DNA of 64,000 nucleotides from Rubrivivax gelatinosus (GCF_004340905.1 NZ_SLXD01000001.1:310001-374000); one strand, 5' to 3'. Counted from the first letter of the stretch, positions 54,131 through 63,769 are shown. A program made the numbers and translations. Notes: generated by a model from the letters alone, not told the origin.

Positions 54131-54685
54131 TTGACCGCCGCCCGCACCAGCCACAGCCACCCGCTGCAGATCGCCGCGGTGCGTGCCAGCCCGTCGCACG
54201 GGCGCATCGGCATCACCTTCTGTCCTGGCAAACACGACCGCGCCGCCGCCACCGGCGCCTGGGCGCGCGACCTGGGCATGGACCTGGACACGATCGCCGG
54301 ATGGGGCGCCAGGCTCGTGCTGACGCTGGTCGAGCCGGCCGAGCTCGCTTCGCTGAAAGTGCCGCAGCTCGGCCACGAGGTGAAACGCCGCGGCATCGCC
54401 TGGGTTCACCTGCCGATCCCGGACTTCGGCGTGCCCGGGGAACACTTCGAACGCGAATGGGTGGTGGCCGGCGCCGAGATCCGCGCGCTGTTGCGGGCCG
54501 GCGACGACATCGTCGTGCACTGCAAAGGCGGCCTGGGCCGCGCCGGCATGATCGCCGCGCGCTTGCTGGCCGAGCTGGGCGTCGACCCGAACCAGGCCAT
54601 CCGCGACGTGCGCCGCGCGCGGCATGGGGCCATCGAGACACCGGCGCAGATGATGCTGGTGCAGCGAACGCGCCCCCTGCCATGA
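54131..54685 (+). CDS. dual-specificity protein phosphatase (CDKN3-like)
   Basis: 184 residues from the TTG at 54131 (GTG at 54179 is an alternative). The active-site loop HCKGGLGRAG carries Cys131 and Arg137, and the likely general acid is Asp98 in LPIPDFGVPG. It resembles CDKN3-type phosphatases that remove phosphate from Tyr, Ser or Thr. It is coupled by ATGA to the kinase-like gene. The 154 bp upstream (53977-54130) hold nothing I recognise. Confidence 0.75.
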   Translation: MTAARTSHSHPLQIAAVRASPSHGRIGITFCPGKHDRAAATGAWARDLGMDLDTIAGWGARLVLTLVEPAELASLKVPQLGHEVKRRGIAWVHLPIPDFGVPGEHFEREWVVAGAEIRALLRAGDDIVVHCKGGLGRAGMIAARLLAELGVDPNQAIRDVRRARHGAIETPAQMMLVQRTRPLP

Positions 54686-55404
54686 CGCCCTGTCTGCGAC
54701 ACGAGACGCCGGAGCCGGCGCCCGAGCCCGCCGCGCGCCTCGTCGACACCGGCGCCCTGCAGCGTGTCGGTGGCCGCCTGGGCAGCAACCCGGCCGGCAT
54801 CTACCGCGACCCGGCCGGGCGGCGCTACTACGTCAAGGAGCTGGAAAGCCCGGCGCACGCGCGCAACGAGTGGCTGGCGGCGCAGCTCTACCTTCTCGCC
54901 GGCGCGCCGACGCTGCACTACCGGCGCACACGCGCGGCCGACCAGATCGCCACCGACTTCGTCGTGCTCGACAAGAAGCTGATCTCCCAGCTCGACGAGG
55001 CCGAGCGCCGCCAGGCGCAGCACTGGCTGGGCGTGCACGCCTGGACCGCCAACTGGGACGCCGCGGGTTACGGCGGCGACAACCAGGGCGTGCTCGGCGG
55101 CACGGTGCTGACGCTGGACGTCGGCGGCGCACTCGAGTTCCGCGCCCAGGGCAGCCCCAAGGGCCGCGCCTTCGGCACGGAGGTCGGCGAGCTCGACCGG
55201 CTGCGCCAGGACCCCGACAACCCGCACGCACGGCGGCTGTTCGGCGACATCGGCGACACGGCGCTGCGCGAGTCGGTGACGGTCGTGACACGCATCCCGG
55301 ACTGCGACATCCGCGCCTGCGTGCTGGCCCACGGCGGCAGCGTGGCGCTGGCCGAGAAGATGGTGGCGCGCAAGGCGGAGCTGGCGCGGCGCCTGGGCGC
55401 ATGA
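54682..55404 (+). CDS. kinase-fold-like protein coupled to the phosphatase
   Basis: 240 residues. The order of motifs resembles a minimal HipA/PI-kinase-like fold: a Gly-containing loop (GGRLGSNPAGIYRDPAGRRY), Lys52 in YYVKEL, Glu63 in ARNEWLAAQLY, a catalytic-loop-like ANWDAAGYGGDNQG with Asp126 and Asn134, and Asp146 in LTLDVGGALEFRAQG. That it binds ATP and phosphorylates a protein or lipid is inferred from this pattern. It overlaps both neighbours by ATGA. Confidence 0.55.
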   Translation: MTPCLRHETPEPAPEPAARLVDTGALQRVGGRLGSNPAGIYRDPAGRRYYVKELESPAHARNEWLAAQLYLLAGAPTLHYRRTRAADQIATDFVVLDKKLISQLDEAERRQAQHWLGVHAWTANWDAAGYGGDNQGVLGGTVLTLDVGGALEFRAQGSPKGRAFGTEVGELDRLRQDPDNPHARRLFGDIGDTALRESVTVVTRIPDCDIRACVLAHGGSVALAEKMVARKAELARRLGA

Positions 55405-57311
55405 CGATCACGCGCCGCGACTTCGTGCACGGCGCGGCGCTGGCGGCACTGCCCGGGGCCGCCGCAGCGCAAGACGCCGACCCGTCGTTGGCCACCGGCC
55501 TGCAAGGCCAGACCGAGGCCGACAACGCCGTCGCCCACGCCTGGCGCGACCGGCCGGGACGCTGGGACGACCAGGCCGCAGAACTCGACGCCGACGAGCC
55601 CGACCTGCTCGTCGTCGGCGCCGGCATCAGCGGGCTGGCCGGCGCCTGGTGGTTCCGCGAGCACGCCGGGCGGCCGGTGACGATGCGTCTGCTCGACGCC
55701 GCGGGCGAGGTCGGCGGCCATGCGCGGCGCAACACGTTCATCAGCCGCAGCGGGCGCACGCTGATCGGCTACGCGGGTTCGCAGTCGCTGGATTCGCCGT
55801 CGCTGTTCTCGCCGGCCTCGAAGGCGCTGCTGCGCGGCGTCGGTGTCGACCTGGCGCGTTTCGAACAGGGCGCTTTCGACCACGACTGGCATCGCCGCCA
55901 CGGGCTGGACGGCCACGCGCTGCACTTCGGCGCCGCGGGTTGGGGACCGGCGCGCACCGTGTTCCGCGGCGACGGCGAAGCGCCATCCGACTGGCTGGCG
56001 CGCACGCCGCTGCGGCCGCAGGCGCGGCAGGCGCTGGCCCGGCTGCTCGACGAGGGCTCGCGCCACGATCCGCTGCCCGGCGTGCGCACCCGCGCCGCGC
56101 GCGCCGCGGTGCTGGCGCGCTGGACCTATGCCGAGTTCCTGCGCCGCGGCTGGGGCGCCGACGACGAGGCGCTGCGATGGCACCGCGGCGCGACGCGCGG
56201 CTACTTCGGTGTCGGCAGCGACGCCACCAGCGCGCTCGACGCCTGGGCGCTGGGGCTGCCGGGCTTCCAGGCGCTGGACCTGGGCGAGCGCCCGTTCACC
56301 GCCAACTCGCCCAGCGGGCGCCAGCTGCGGCTGGGCCAGGACGACTACGTCCACCACTTCCCCGACGGCAACGCCGGCGTCGTGCGTGCGCTGCTGCGCT
56401 CGCTGCTGCCGCAGGCCCTGCCCGGTGCCGAGGGCATGGACGGGCTGGTCGACGCAGCGCTGCGGCACGCGCGGCTGGACGAACCCGGCCAGCCGCTGCG
56501 CATCTCGCTGCGCAGCACCGTCGTCGGCCTGCGCCACCTCGGGCCGCCCGAGTGGGCCGAACGTGTCGAAGTGCGTTACGTCGACGCCGCCGGCCGGCTG
56601 CACGCGGTGCGCGCGCGTCAGGTGCTGCTGGCCTGCTGGCACCGCGTCGTCGCCAGGCTCTGCGACGAGCTGCCGGCGGCGCAGCGCCGCGCGCTCGACG
56701 ACCAGGTCAAGGTGCCGCTGGTCTACGCCAACGTGCTGCTGTCGAACTGGCGGGCGTGGAAAGCCGCCGGCGTCTCGTCGCTGCACCCGGTGGACGGCTT
56801 CTGGGACGACGTCGCGCTGGACTTCCCGGTGCGCCTGGGCCGCCAGCGCCCGCCCGAGTCGGCCGACGAGCCGATCCTGCTGCACCTGGGCAAGGTCGTC
56901 GTGCCGGGTGGCGGCGCGCCGGCACGCGAGCAGTCGGCGGCCGGGCGCAAGGCGCTGCTGGAATGGGACTTCGGCCGTTTCGAGCACGAGATCGTCACGC
57001 TGCTCGGCGAAGCGCTGGGGCCCCACGGCTTCGACGCCACGCGCGACGTCGAGGCGATCACCGTCAACCGCTGGCCGCACGGCTACGCCTACGAGTACAT
57101 GCGGCCCTGGGACCCGTTCTGGCCGAGTGGTCCCCTGCCCTGCGAGATCGCGCGCCGCGGCTGGGGCCGGGTGGCGATCGCCAACAGCGACGCCGGCGCC
57201 TACGCCTATGCGAACGGCGCGATCGACCAGGCGGCGCGCGCGGTGCAGGAGCTGCTGCCGCGCGCCCGGCTGCCGGCCTGGCAGCGCTTTCCCGGGCCGG
57301 CGATGGGCTGA
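55401..57311 (+). CDS. FAD-dependent amine oxidoreductase-like protein (Tat substrate?)
   Basis: 636 residues. A twin-arginine-like leader (TRRDFVHGAALAALPG) precedes the FAD-binding motif LLVVGAGISGLAGAWWF with the E-like acidic end LLDAAGEVGGHARRNTF. A long substrate domain follows, and the C-terminus closes the FAD site (GRVAIANSDAGAYAYANGAI). The layout resembles spermidine dehydrogenase-like proteins, periplasmic flavoenzymes that oxidise polyamines. The substrate is not certain. It starts within the previous stop (ATGA), which ties it to the phosphatase and kinase-like genes. Confidence 0.75.
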   Translation: MTITRRDFVHGAALAALPGAAAAQDADPSLATGLQGQTEADNAVAHAWRDRPGRWDDQAAELDADEPDLLVVGAGISGLAGAWWFREHAGRPVTMRLLDAAGEVGGHARRNTFISRSGRTLIGYAGSQSLDSPSLFSPASKALLRGVGVDLARFEQGAFDHDWHRRHGLDGHALHFGAAGWGPARTVFRGDGEAPSDWLARTPLRPQARQALARLLDEGSRHDPLPGVRTRAARAAVLARWTYAEFLRRGWGADDEALRWHRGATRGYFGVGSDATSALDAWALGLPGFQALDLGERPFTANSPSGRQLRLGQDDYVHHFPDGNAGVVRALLRSLLPQALPGAEGMDGLVDAALRHARLDEPGQPLRISLRSTVVGLRHLGPPEWAERVEVRYVDAAGRLHAVRARQVLLACWHRVVARLCDELPAAQRRALDDQVKVPLVYANVLLSNWRAWKAAGVSSLHPVDGFWDDVALDFPVRLGRQRPPESADEPILLHLGKVVVPGGGAPAREQSAAGRKALLEWDFGRFEHEIVTLLGEALGPHGFDATRDVEAITVNRWPHGYAYEYMRPWDPFWPSGPLPCEIARRGWGRVAIANSDAGAYAYANGAIDQAARAVQELLPRARLPAWQRFPGPAMG

Positions 57312-57421
57312 GACTGTCGGCTGGCGAGAGACAGTGTGTCGCCGGCTCCGGCCTATGCGTGCAGGGCAGCGGTTTCTAGAGTGAGGCTCATCGTCGGCTC
57401 TTCGACGACAAGCCTCCGATC

Positions 57422-57886
57422 ATGAACCTCAAACCTCTGCATCTCGCCGCCGGCGTGCTCGCGCCGCTGTGCATCGCGAGCTTCTTCGTCGCCACCGTCG
57501 CCGCCGAACTCTTCGGCACGCCGCAGACCGTCGCCACCGTCAAGGCGCTGATCGTCACGCCGGGGCTGTGGATCCTGCTGCCGGCGATGGCCGCGCTGGG
57601 CGCCAGCGGCTTCGCGCTCGGCCGCTCGCGCCACGGCCGGCTGGTCGACGCCAAACGCCGGCGCATGCCGATCGTCGCCGCCAACGGCCTGCTGGTGCTG
57701 CTGCCCTGCGCGATCGTGCTCGCACGCTGGGCCGCCGCAGGCCGTTTCGACGCCGGCTTCTACGCCGTGCAGGCGCTGGAACTGGCCGCGGGCGCCACCA
57801 ACCTCGCCCTGATGTTCGCCAGCCTTCGCGACGGCCTGCAGCTGGCAGGACGCCGCCGCCCGGCGGTCGCCGCGGGAGCGCGCTGA
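57422..57886 (+). CDS. four-helix membrane protein next to cytochrome c'
   Basis: 154 residues with about four membrane helices (LAAGVLAPLCIASFFVATVA; LIVTPGLWILLPAMAALGAS; ANGLLVLLPCAIVLA; LELAAGATNLALMFASL). It starts after a short 110-bp gap and is followed after one base by a cytochrome c'-like gene, so they are co-expressed. A heme or quinone-linked membrane partner is possible. Family not recognised. Confidence 0.65.
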   Translation: MNLKPLHLAAGVLAPLCIASFFVATVAAELFGTPQTVATVKALIVTPGLWILLPAMAALGASGFALGRSRHGRLVDAKRRRMPIVAANGLLVLLPCAIVLARWAAAGRFDAGFYAVQALELAAGATNLALMFASLRDGLQLAGRRRPAVAAGAR

Positions 57887-57887
57887 G

Positions 57888-58328
57888 ATGGGCGCCCCTC
57901 TTCGAGCGGCCGTGCTGGCGACGGCCCTGGCCTGCAGCGCCGCGTTGGCCGCCGGCGATCCGGTCGCCGAACGCGAACATGAGTTCAAGGCGAGCAAGCG
58001 CGCCAACGCCGCGATCAAGGCGGCGATCGCCCGCGGCGACGCGGCGACGGTGGCCGCGTCGGCCGACGAACTGGCGGCGTTTGCCGCGCGGCTGCCGTCG
58101 CTGTTCCCGCCCGACAGCCGCGGCGGCCTCTTCTCGGGCGCCAAGGCCGAGATCTGGAACCGTTTCCCGGACTTCGTCGAACACGCCCAGGCCTTCGAGG
58201 CCGCGGCTCGGGCGCTGGCACGGCAGGCGCGCGAGACGCCGGCCGACGCGTCCGCGCTGCGCGAGCGCCAGGGGCGCCTGAACGAGAGCTGCACCGCCTG
58301 CCACCGCGCCTACAAGCGCGGCTGGTGA
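57888..58328 (+). CDS. cytochrome c'-like periplasmic protein
   Basis: 146 residues. Signal peptide (LATALACSAALAAG) followed by a four-helix-bundle pattern and the C-terminal heme-binding motif CTACHRAYK, where cytochrome c' carries its single CXXCH. It binds heme covalently in the periplasm, and the family is linked to electron transfer and nitric-oxide protection. Convergent with the GntR gene. Confidence 0.8.
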   Translation: MGAPLRAAVLATALACSAALAAGDPVAEREHEFKASKRANAAIKAAIARGDAATVAASADELAAFAARLPSLFPPDSRGGLFSGAKAEIWNRFPDFVEHAQAFEAAARALARQARETPADASALRERQGRLNESCTACHRAYKRGW

Positions 58329-58329
58329 C

Positions 58330-59085
58330 TCAGGCGGCCTGCGCCGCCCAGCGTTCGTAGACCGCGTCGACGTCGCCGGCGAAGTAGTCGGGGTTCAGCT
58401 CGCGGATCGTCGCCAGGCTGGCGTTGAGCCCTTCGAGATGCGCGGCGACCCGCGCCGCGGCGGTGTCGGCGTCGTGCGCGGCGATGGCGTCGACCAGCGC
58501 CGCGTGTTCGTCCAGCGCCAGCTCCATGCGGTGCGGCTGCGGCAGCGTCAGGCGGCGGTAGCGGTCGAGCTGCACCTTGATCTGCTGCACCATCTCCCAG
58601 ATGCCGGGCAGGCCGGCGGCCTCGGCGATGGCGCGGTGCATGGTCTCGTCGGCGGCGTGGAAGCCGGCCTGGTCGCCGGCTTCGAGCTTCTCGCGCTGCA
58701 GCTCGATCAGCGCGCGCAGCCCGGCGACGTCGGAGCCGCGCGCGCGTTCGGCGGCGGCGCGCACCGTGATCGTCTCCAGCGCGGTGCGCGCCAGGATGAT
58801 CTCGGGCAGCTTGGCCACCGGGATGCGGGCGACGATGGTGCCCGACTTGGGCACGATCTCGACCAGCTTCTCGTCGGCCAGGCGCAGCAGCGCCTCGCGC
58901 ACCGGCGTGCGGCTGACCTGCGCTTCCTGCGCGATCTCCTTCTCGTAGATCACGTCGCCGGGGCGTCGCTGCAGCGACACGATCTCGTCGCGCAGCCGCT
59001 CGTGCACCAGTTGCGCGGCCGTGAGGCTTGCGCTGTTGGAAGGGGTGGGGCGCCGTGCGTCGCCACCGAGAGTCCAGTCCGCCAT
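58330..59085 (-). CDS. GntR/FadR-family regulator of the ketodeoxygluconate operon
   Basis: 251 residues from MADWTLG. The winged helix is clear (LRDEIVSLQRRPGDVIYEKE, then EAQVSRTPVREALLRLADEK) and the C-terminal FCD domain has the metal/ligand His pattern (ETMHRAIAEA; LDEHAALVDAI; RVAAHLEGL). Divergent from the kdgK-kduD operon and probably its repressor, released by a uronate-pathway intermediate. The 393-bp gap to kdgK holds short palindrome-like sites. Confidence 0.85.
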   Translation of the reverse strand: MADWTLGGDARRPTPSNSASLTAAQLVHERLRDEIVSLQRRPGDVIYEKEIAQEAQVSRTPVREALLRLADEKLVEIVPKSGTIVARIPVAKLPEIILARTALETITVRAAAERARGSDVAGLRALIELQREKLEAGDQAGFHAADETMHRAIAEAAGLPGIWEMVQQIKVQLDRYRRLTLPQPHRMELALDEHAALVDAIAAHDADTAAARVAAHLEGLNASLATIRELNPDYFAGDVDAVYERWAAQAA

Positions 59086-59148
59086 GGGGTTCCTTCGCTG
59101 CCCGCGAGAGGCCGCCGCATCCGGGCCAGCTCCGTCGAGCAGTTCTCG

Positions 59149-59164
59149 CATATTACATATATGG
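59149..59164. promoter_or_regulatory. AT-rich palindromic site near the GntR start
   Basis: CATATTACATATATGG, an AT-rich near-palindrome 64 bp upstream of the GntR start in otherwise GC-rich DNA. It could be a promoter or an autoregulatory GntR site. Confidence 0.4.
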
Positions 59165-59317
59165 CCACGCCGACAGCGGCTTGGCCACGAGGATGCGCTC
59201 GCTTCGGCGCGACGTTGGCAGCGCGCATCGCGCCACGGAAGGGCTCGCGCATAACGTCAAGCCCGGCCGTCAGGGAATCAGTGAAAACACTGAGCCAAAC
59301 GTCTCAAACAAAGCTAT

Positions 59318-59352
59318 GTATACCAAATACTCCTTGTATATCATGCATACAG
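59318..59352. promoter_or_regulatory. candidate GntR operators upstream of kdgK
   Basis: Two related sites: GTATAC at 59318-59323 and TTGTATATCATGCATACAG at 59334-59352. FadR-type GntR proteins of uronate catabolism bind TTGTATACAA-like palindromes, which these resemble. They lie about 130 bp upstream of kdgK. The remaining gap sequence (59165-59317 and 59353-59478) shows no gene I can support. Confidence 0.5.
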
Positions 59353-59478
59353 ACCGCCCCACCTGACCCGCAAGACGGCGCACAGACGCCCTGACGGCAG
59401 GCCTGATGCGAGCGGCGCAATGTCCGGCGACGAGCCCACGAGGCCCGCGACCGGGAGACCGCTGGCAAGGACTGAGAG

Positions 59479-60447
59479 ATGGACAAGAGCCCCGTGCTGC
59501 GCGTCGCCGCGATCGGCGAGTGCATGGTCGAACTGCAGGAGCGTGCCGACGGCAGCGTCAGCCAGGCTTTCGGCGGCGACACGCTGAACACCGCGGTCTA
59601 CATGGCCCGCCTGGGACAGCGCCTCGGCCGTTTCGTCCACTACGTCAGCGCCATCGGCGACGACCCGTTCAGCAGCGCGATGGCCGAGTTCTGGCGCGCC
59701 CAGGGTGTCGACGACAGCCTGACGATGCGCCGCGCCGGCCGCCGCCCGGGCCTGTACTTCATCAAGACCGACGCCGCCGGCGAGCGCCGCTTCTTCTACT
59801 GGCGCGGCGAGGCCGCGGTGCGCGAGGCCTTCGAGTGCGAAGGCTCGGACGCGCTGCTCGCGTCGCTCGCCGGCTTCGACGCGATCTACCTGTCGGGCAT
59901 CAGCCTGGCGGTGCTGCGCCCGGCCAGCCGCGAGCGCCTGCTGGCGCGCCTGGCCGAACTGGCCGCCGCCGGCAAGACGATCGACTTCGACTGCAACTAC
60001 CGCCCGCTGCTGTGGGAGAACGTGGCCACGACACGCGCCGTCTACGAGCGTGTCTTCGGCTTCGCCCGCCGCGTGCTGGTGACGGTCGAGGAACTGGAGG
60101 TGCTGGGCGTGGCCCCGCAACCGGCGGCCGGCGCGGCGCACTTCCGCCCGCTGACGCAGCTGGAAGTCGTCATCAAGGACGGCGCCAAGCCCTGCACGCT
60201 GATCCACGGCGGCCAGGTCGAGTCGGTCGCCGCGACCTGCATCCCGCAGGTCGTCGACACCACCGCCGCCGGCGACAGCTTCTCCGGCGCCTATCTCCTC
60301 GGACGCATGCTGGGCCTGGACCCGGCCGAAAGCGCCCGCCGGGCCCACCGGGTGGCCGGCGCCGTGGTCCAGCACCGCGGCGCCATCATCCCGGCCGAGG
60401 CCACCCCCGACGTCTACGCCACGGAAACGGCCGCAGACCGCCCGTAG
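59479..60447 (+). CDS. kdgK: 2-keto-3-deoxygluconate kinase
   Basis: 322 residues, PfkB/ribokinase family: substrate-side [15 protein letters not shown] and the C-terminal anion-hole motif [14 protein letters not shown] with catalytic Asp. It phosphorylates ketodeoxygluconate to KDPG, which enters the Entner-Doudoroff pathway. The call over other sugar kinases rests on the kdgT, kduI and kduD neighbours. Confidence 0.9.
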   Translation: MDKSPVLRVAAIGECMVELQERADGSVSQAFGGDTLNTAVYMARLGQRLGRFVHYVSAIGDDPFSSAMAEFWRAQGVDDSLTMRRAGRRPGLYFIKTDAAGERRFFYWRGEAAVREAFECEGSDALLASLAGFDAIYLSGISLAVLRPASRERLLARLAELAAAGKTIDFDCNYRPLLWENVATTRAVYERVFGFARRVLVTVEELEVLGVAPQPAAGAAHFRPLTQLEVVIKDGAKPCTLIHGGQVESVAATCIPQVVDTTAAGDSFSGAYLLGRMLGLDPAESARRAHRVAGAVVQHRGAIIPAEATPDVYATETAADRP

Positions 60448-60502
60448 CGCGTTCCACCCTGCCGGCCCCACCCGGCTTTCTCTGCACACAAGGGGTACGT
60501 CC

Positions 60503-61483
60503 ATGAACATCAAGAAGGCAATCGACCGGATCCCCGGTGGCCTGATGCTGGTGCCGCTGATCCTCGGCGCGCTGACCAAGACCTTCTTCCCGGACGCCGG
60601 CAAGTACTTCGGCTCGTTCACCAACGGGCTGATCACGGGCACGGTGCCGATCCTGGCAGTGTGGTTCTTCTGCATGGGCGCGACGATCGACCTGCGCGCC
60701 ACCGGCACGGTGCTGCGCAAGTCGGGCAACCTCGTCGTCGTCAAGACTCTGGTCGCCTGGGCCGCCACCTGGATGGCCGCGCAGTGGCTGCCGATGGACG
60801 GCGTGCAGGCGGGCCTGTTCGCCGGCTTCTCGGCGCTGGCCATCTGCGCCGCGATGGACATGACCAACGGCGGCCTCTACGCCGCGGTGATGCAGCAGTA
60901 CGGCACCAAGGAGGAGGCGGGCGCCTTCGTGCTGATGTCGGTCGAGTCGGGCCCGCTGGTGTCGATGCTGATCCTCGGCGCCGCCGGCGTCGCCAGCTTC
61001 GAGCCGCGGCTGTTCGCCGGCGCCGTGCTGCCCTTCCTGGTCGGCTTCGCGCTGGGCAACCTGGACAAGGATCTGAAGGAGTTCTTCGGCAAGTGCGTGC
61101 ACGTGCTGATCCCGTTCTTCGGCTTCGCGCTGGGCAACGGCATCAACCTGAACGTGATCGCGCAGACCGGCCTGGGCGGCATCCTGCTGGGCGTGATGGT
61201 GATCATCGTCACCGGCATCCCGCTGATGTTCGCCGACAAGCTGATCGGCGGCGGCAACGGCACCGCCGGCCTCGCCGCCTCGTCGACCGCCGGCGCCGCG
61301 GTGGCCAACCCGATGATCATCGCGGAGATGGTGCCGGCCTTCAAACCGGCCGCCGCCGCCGCGACCTCGCTGGTCGCCGCCGCCTGCCTGACCACCGCCA
61401 TCCTGGTGCCCGTGCTGACCGGCCTGTGGGCCAAGCGCATGGCCGCCCGCGGCGAAGCCAAGGTGCAGCCGGCCACGGCCTGA
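60503..61483 (+). CDS. kdgT: 2-keto-3-deoxygluconate permease
   Basis: 326 residues, about ten membrane helices. It opens with the family block [20 protein letters not shown] and contains [20 protein letters not shown] and [20 protein letters not shown], typical of the KdgT family. It imports ketodeoxygluconate with protons. It follows kdgK after 55 bp. Confidence 0.92.
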   Translation: MNIKKAIDRIPGGLMLVPLILGALTKTFFPDAGKYFGSFTNGLITGTVPILAVWFFCMGATIDLRATGTVLRKSGNLVVVKTLVAWAATWMAAQWLPMDGVQAGLFAGFSALAICAAMDMTNGGLYAAVMQQYGTKEEAGAFVLMSVESGPLVSMLILGAAGVASFEPRLFAGAVLPFLVGFALGNLDKDLKEFFGKCVHVLIPFFGFALGNGINLNVIAQTGLGGILLGVMVIIVTGIPLMFADKLIGGGNGTAGLAASSTAGAAVANPMIIAEMVPAFKPAAAAATSLVAAACLTTAILVPVLTGLWAKRMAARGEAKVQPATA

Positions 61484-61543
61484 CCCCCCAGCGCCGCCCC
61501 CCGCGCGTGGTGCCGGTTCTGGTCACGCGCGCCGGGCGGCCCC

Positions 61544-61568
61544 CGGCCGGCCCCGCACGGGCCGGCCG
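61544..61568 (+). other. strong intercistronic hairpin between kdgT and the yhcH-like gene
   Basis: Perfect 10-base arms CGGCCGGCCC (61544-61553) and GGGCCGGCCG (61559-61568) with a 5-base loop, in a very C-rich 124-bp gap. With no T-tract it is more likely to stabilise the upstream RNA or reduce read-through than to terminate fully. Confidence 0.6.
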
Positions 61569-61607
61569 AGCCCCCCCCCGAACCCCAGGACCGCCGCGGA
61601 ATCCGCC

Positions 61608-62069
61608 ATGTTCCTCAGTCACATCGCCCTGCTCGACCGCGAGGCCGACCACATTCCCGCCGCGCTGCTGCGCGGCCTTCGTTTTCTCGCCGAGACCGAC
61701 ATCGAGAGCCTGCCCGCCGGGCGCTTCGAGCTCGACGGCGACCGCCTGTTCGCGCTGGTCCAGGACTACGACACCGAGCCCAAGGACAGGAAGCGCGCCG
61801 AGTCGCACGCCCGCTACATCGACATCCAGTACGTCGCACGCGGCCTGGAAGTAATCGGCTACGCGCCGCTGAACCACGGCGGCGCCGTCGAGGAAGACCT
61901 GCTCGCCGAGCGCGACGTGCAGTTCTTCGCCTCGGTCGCCGACGAGACCGACCTGCTGCTGGGCCCCGGCAGCTACGCCGTCTTCCACCCCACCGACATC
62001 CACCGCCCGGGCTGCTGCGACGACCGCAGCCGCAAGGTGCGCAAGGTCGTGGTCAAGGTCCTCGCCTGA
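61608..62069 (+). CDS. YhcH/YjgK/YiaL family protein
   Basis: 153 residues with the DUF386 cupin-like pattern: GRFELDGDRLFALVQDYDTE, ESHARYIDIQYVARG and GSYAVFHPTDIHRPGCC, where conserved His and Glu likely bind a metal. Members of the family are linked to sialic-acid and uronate catabolism and have been proposed to act as sugar anomerases. Its place inside this operon supports a role on a keto-sugar intermediate. Confidence 0.85.
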   Translation: MFLSHIALLDREADHIPAALLRGLRFLAETDIESLPAGRFELDGDRLFALVQDYDTEPKDRKRAESHARYIDIQYVARGLEVIGYAPLNHGGAVEEDLLAERDVQFFASVADETDLLLGPGSYAVFHPTDIHRPGCCDDRSRKVRKVVVKVLA

Positions 62070-62095
62070 ACCACGCCACCGACACGAGAACCACC

Positions 62096-62938
62096 ATGGA
62101 CATCCGCTATTCCACCCACCAGCGGGACTTCAAGCGCTACACCACCGAAGAGACGCGCCGCGAGTTCCTGATCCAGAACCTGTACCTGCCCGACACCGTG
62201 CAGGCCGTGTACAGCCACGTCGACCGCATGGTGACCTTCGGCTGCATGCCGGTGGACGAGGCCGTGCCGCTGGACAAGGGCATCGCCTGCATGAAGAGCT
62301 TCGGCACGAACTACGTGCTGGAACGCCGCGAGCTGGGCATCTTCAACATCGGCGGCGCCGGCTCGGTCGAGGCCGACGGCGTGCGCTACCAGCTCGGCTT
62401 CCAGGACTGCCTGTACGTCAGCCAGGGCACGCACGAAGTCGTGTTCCGCAGCGCCGACCCGTCGCGGCCGGCCAAGTTCTACATGGTCAGCGCGCCGGCC
62501 CACAAAGCCTGCAAGACGACCTTCATCTCGATCGCCGACGCGAAGAAGAAGCCGGTCGGCGACACCGCGACGGCGAACAAGCGCGTCATCAACCAGTTCA
62601 TCCACCCCGACGTGCTGGAGACCTGCCAGCTGTCGATGGGCCTCACGCAGCTCGAGCCCGGCAACGTCTGGAACACGATGCCCGCGCACACGCACGAGCG
62701 CCGCATGGAGATCTACACCTACTTCGGCATCCCCGAAGGCCAGGCCGTGTTCCACATGATGGGCGAGGGCCAGGAGACGCGCCACATCCTCGTGCACAAC
62801 GAGGAGGCGGTGATCTCGCCGTCGTGGTCCATCCACTCGGGCTGCGGCACCGCCGCCTACACCTTCATCTGGGCCATGGGCGGCGAGAACCAGACCTTCG
62901 ACGACATGGACCACATCGCGATCGGCGACCTGCGCTGA
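62096..62938 (+). CDS. kduI: 5-dehydro-4-deoxy-D-glucuronate isomerase
   Basis: 280 residues, full length. The metal-binding cupin signature AHTHERRMEIYTYF with the two His and a Glu, plus a later His (SWSIHSGCGT), and N-terminal STHQRDFKRYTTEETRREFL are diagnostic. It converts the unsaturated-uronate product (DKI) to DKII. Pectin, alginate-like or glycosaminoglycan breakdown can feed this step. Confidence 0.95.
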   Translation: MDIRYSTHQRDFKRYTTEETRREFLIQNLYLPDTVQAVYSHVDRMVTFGCMPVDEAVPLDKGIACMKSFGTNYVLERRELGIFNIGGAGSVEADGVRYQLGFQDCLYVSQGTHEVVFRSADPSRPAKFYMVSAPAHKACKTTFISIADAKKKPVGDTATANKRVINQFIHPDVLETCQLSMGLTQLEPGNVWNTMPAHTHERRMEIYTYFGIPEGQAVFHMMGEGQETRHILVHNEEAVISPSWSIHSGCGTAAYTFIWAMGGENQTFDDMDHIAIGDLR

Positions 62939-62961
62939 CGCGACCGCACCGAGACCCCACC

Positions 62962-63750
62962 ATGAGCTTCTATCCCGACGCTTTCTCCCTGAAGGGCAAG
63001 GTCGCCCTGGTCACCGGCGCCAGCTACGGCATCGGCTTCGCGCTGGCCAGCGCGCTGGCCGAGGCCGGCGCGACGATCGCCTTCAACGACATCAACGAAG
63101 AGTTCCTGGCCCAGGGCCTGGCGGCCTACAAGGCCGCCGGCATCAGCGCCCACGGCTACCTGTGCGACGTCACCGACGAGCCGGCGGTGCAGAAGATGGT
63201 CGCGCAGATCGAGCGCGAGGTCGGCAGCGTCGACATCCTGGTGAACAACGCCGGCATCATCAAACGCGTGCCGATGCACGAGATGGCGGCCAGCGAGTTC
63301 CGCCAGGTCATCGACATCGACCTGACGGCGCCCTTCATCCTGGCCAAGGCGGTGATCCCGGCGATGATCGCCAAGGGCGGCGGCAAGATCATCAACATCT
63401 GCTCGATGATGAGCGAGCTGGGCCGCGAGACGGTCTCGGCCTACGCCGCCGCCAAGGGCGGGCTGAAGATGCTGACGCGCAACATCGCCTCCGAATACGG
63501 CGCGCACAACATCCAGTGCAACGGCATCGGCCCGGGCTACATCGAGACGCCGCAGACCGCGCCGCTGCGCACGCCGGGCCACCCGTTCAACAGCTTCATC
63601 CTCGCCAAGACCCCCGCCAACCGCTGGGGCCGCACCGCGGACCTGAAGGGCCCGGCGGTGTTCCTCGCCTCCAGCGCCTCGGACTTCGTCAACGGCCACG
63701 TGCTGTACGTGGACGGCGGCATCCTGGCCTACATCGGCAAGCAGCCTTAA
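62962..63750 (+). CDS. kduD: 2-deoxy-D-gluconate/ketodeoxygluconate dehydrogenase (SDR)
   Basis: 262 residues. NAD(P)-binding TGASYGIGFALA, the NNAG motif (VDILVNNAGII), catalytic YAAAK with Tyr and Lys and upstream Ser, all typical of short-chain dehydrogenases. Following kduI, it most likely reduces DKII to ketodeoxygluconate, which KdgK phosphorylates. A gluconate 5-dehydrogenase activity is the alternative. Confidence 0.88.
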   Translation: MSFYPDAFSLKGKVALVTGASYGIGFALASALAEAGATIAFNDINEEFLAQGLAAYKAAGISAHGYLCDVTDEPAVQKMVAQIEREVGSVDILVNNAGIIKRVPMHEMAASEFRQVIDIDLTAPFILAKAVIPAMIAKGGGKIINICSMMSELGRETVSAYAAAKGGLKMLTRNIASEYGAHNIQCNGIGPGYIETPQTAPLRTPGHPFNSFILAKTPANRWGRTADLKGPAVFLASSASDFVNGHVLYVDGGILAYIGKQP

Positions 63751-63769
63751 GGCGCACGCTCCGACCCAG

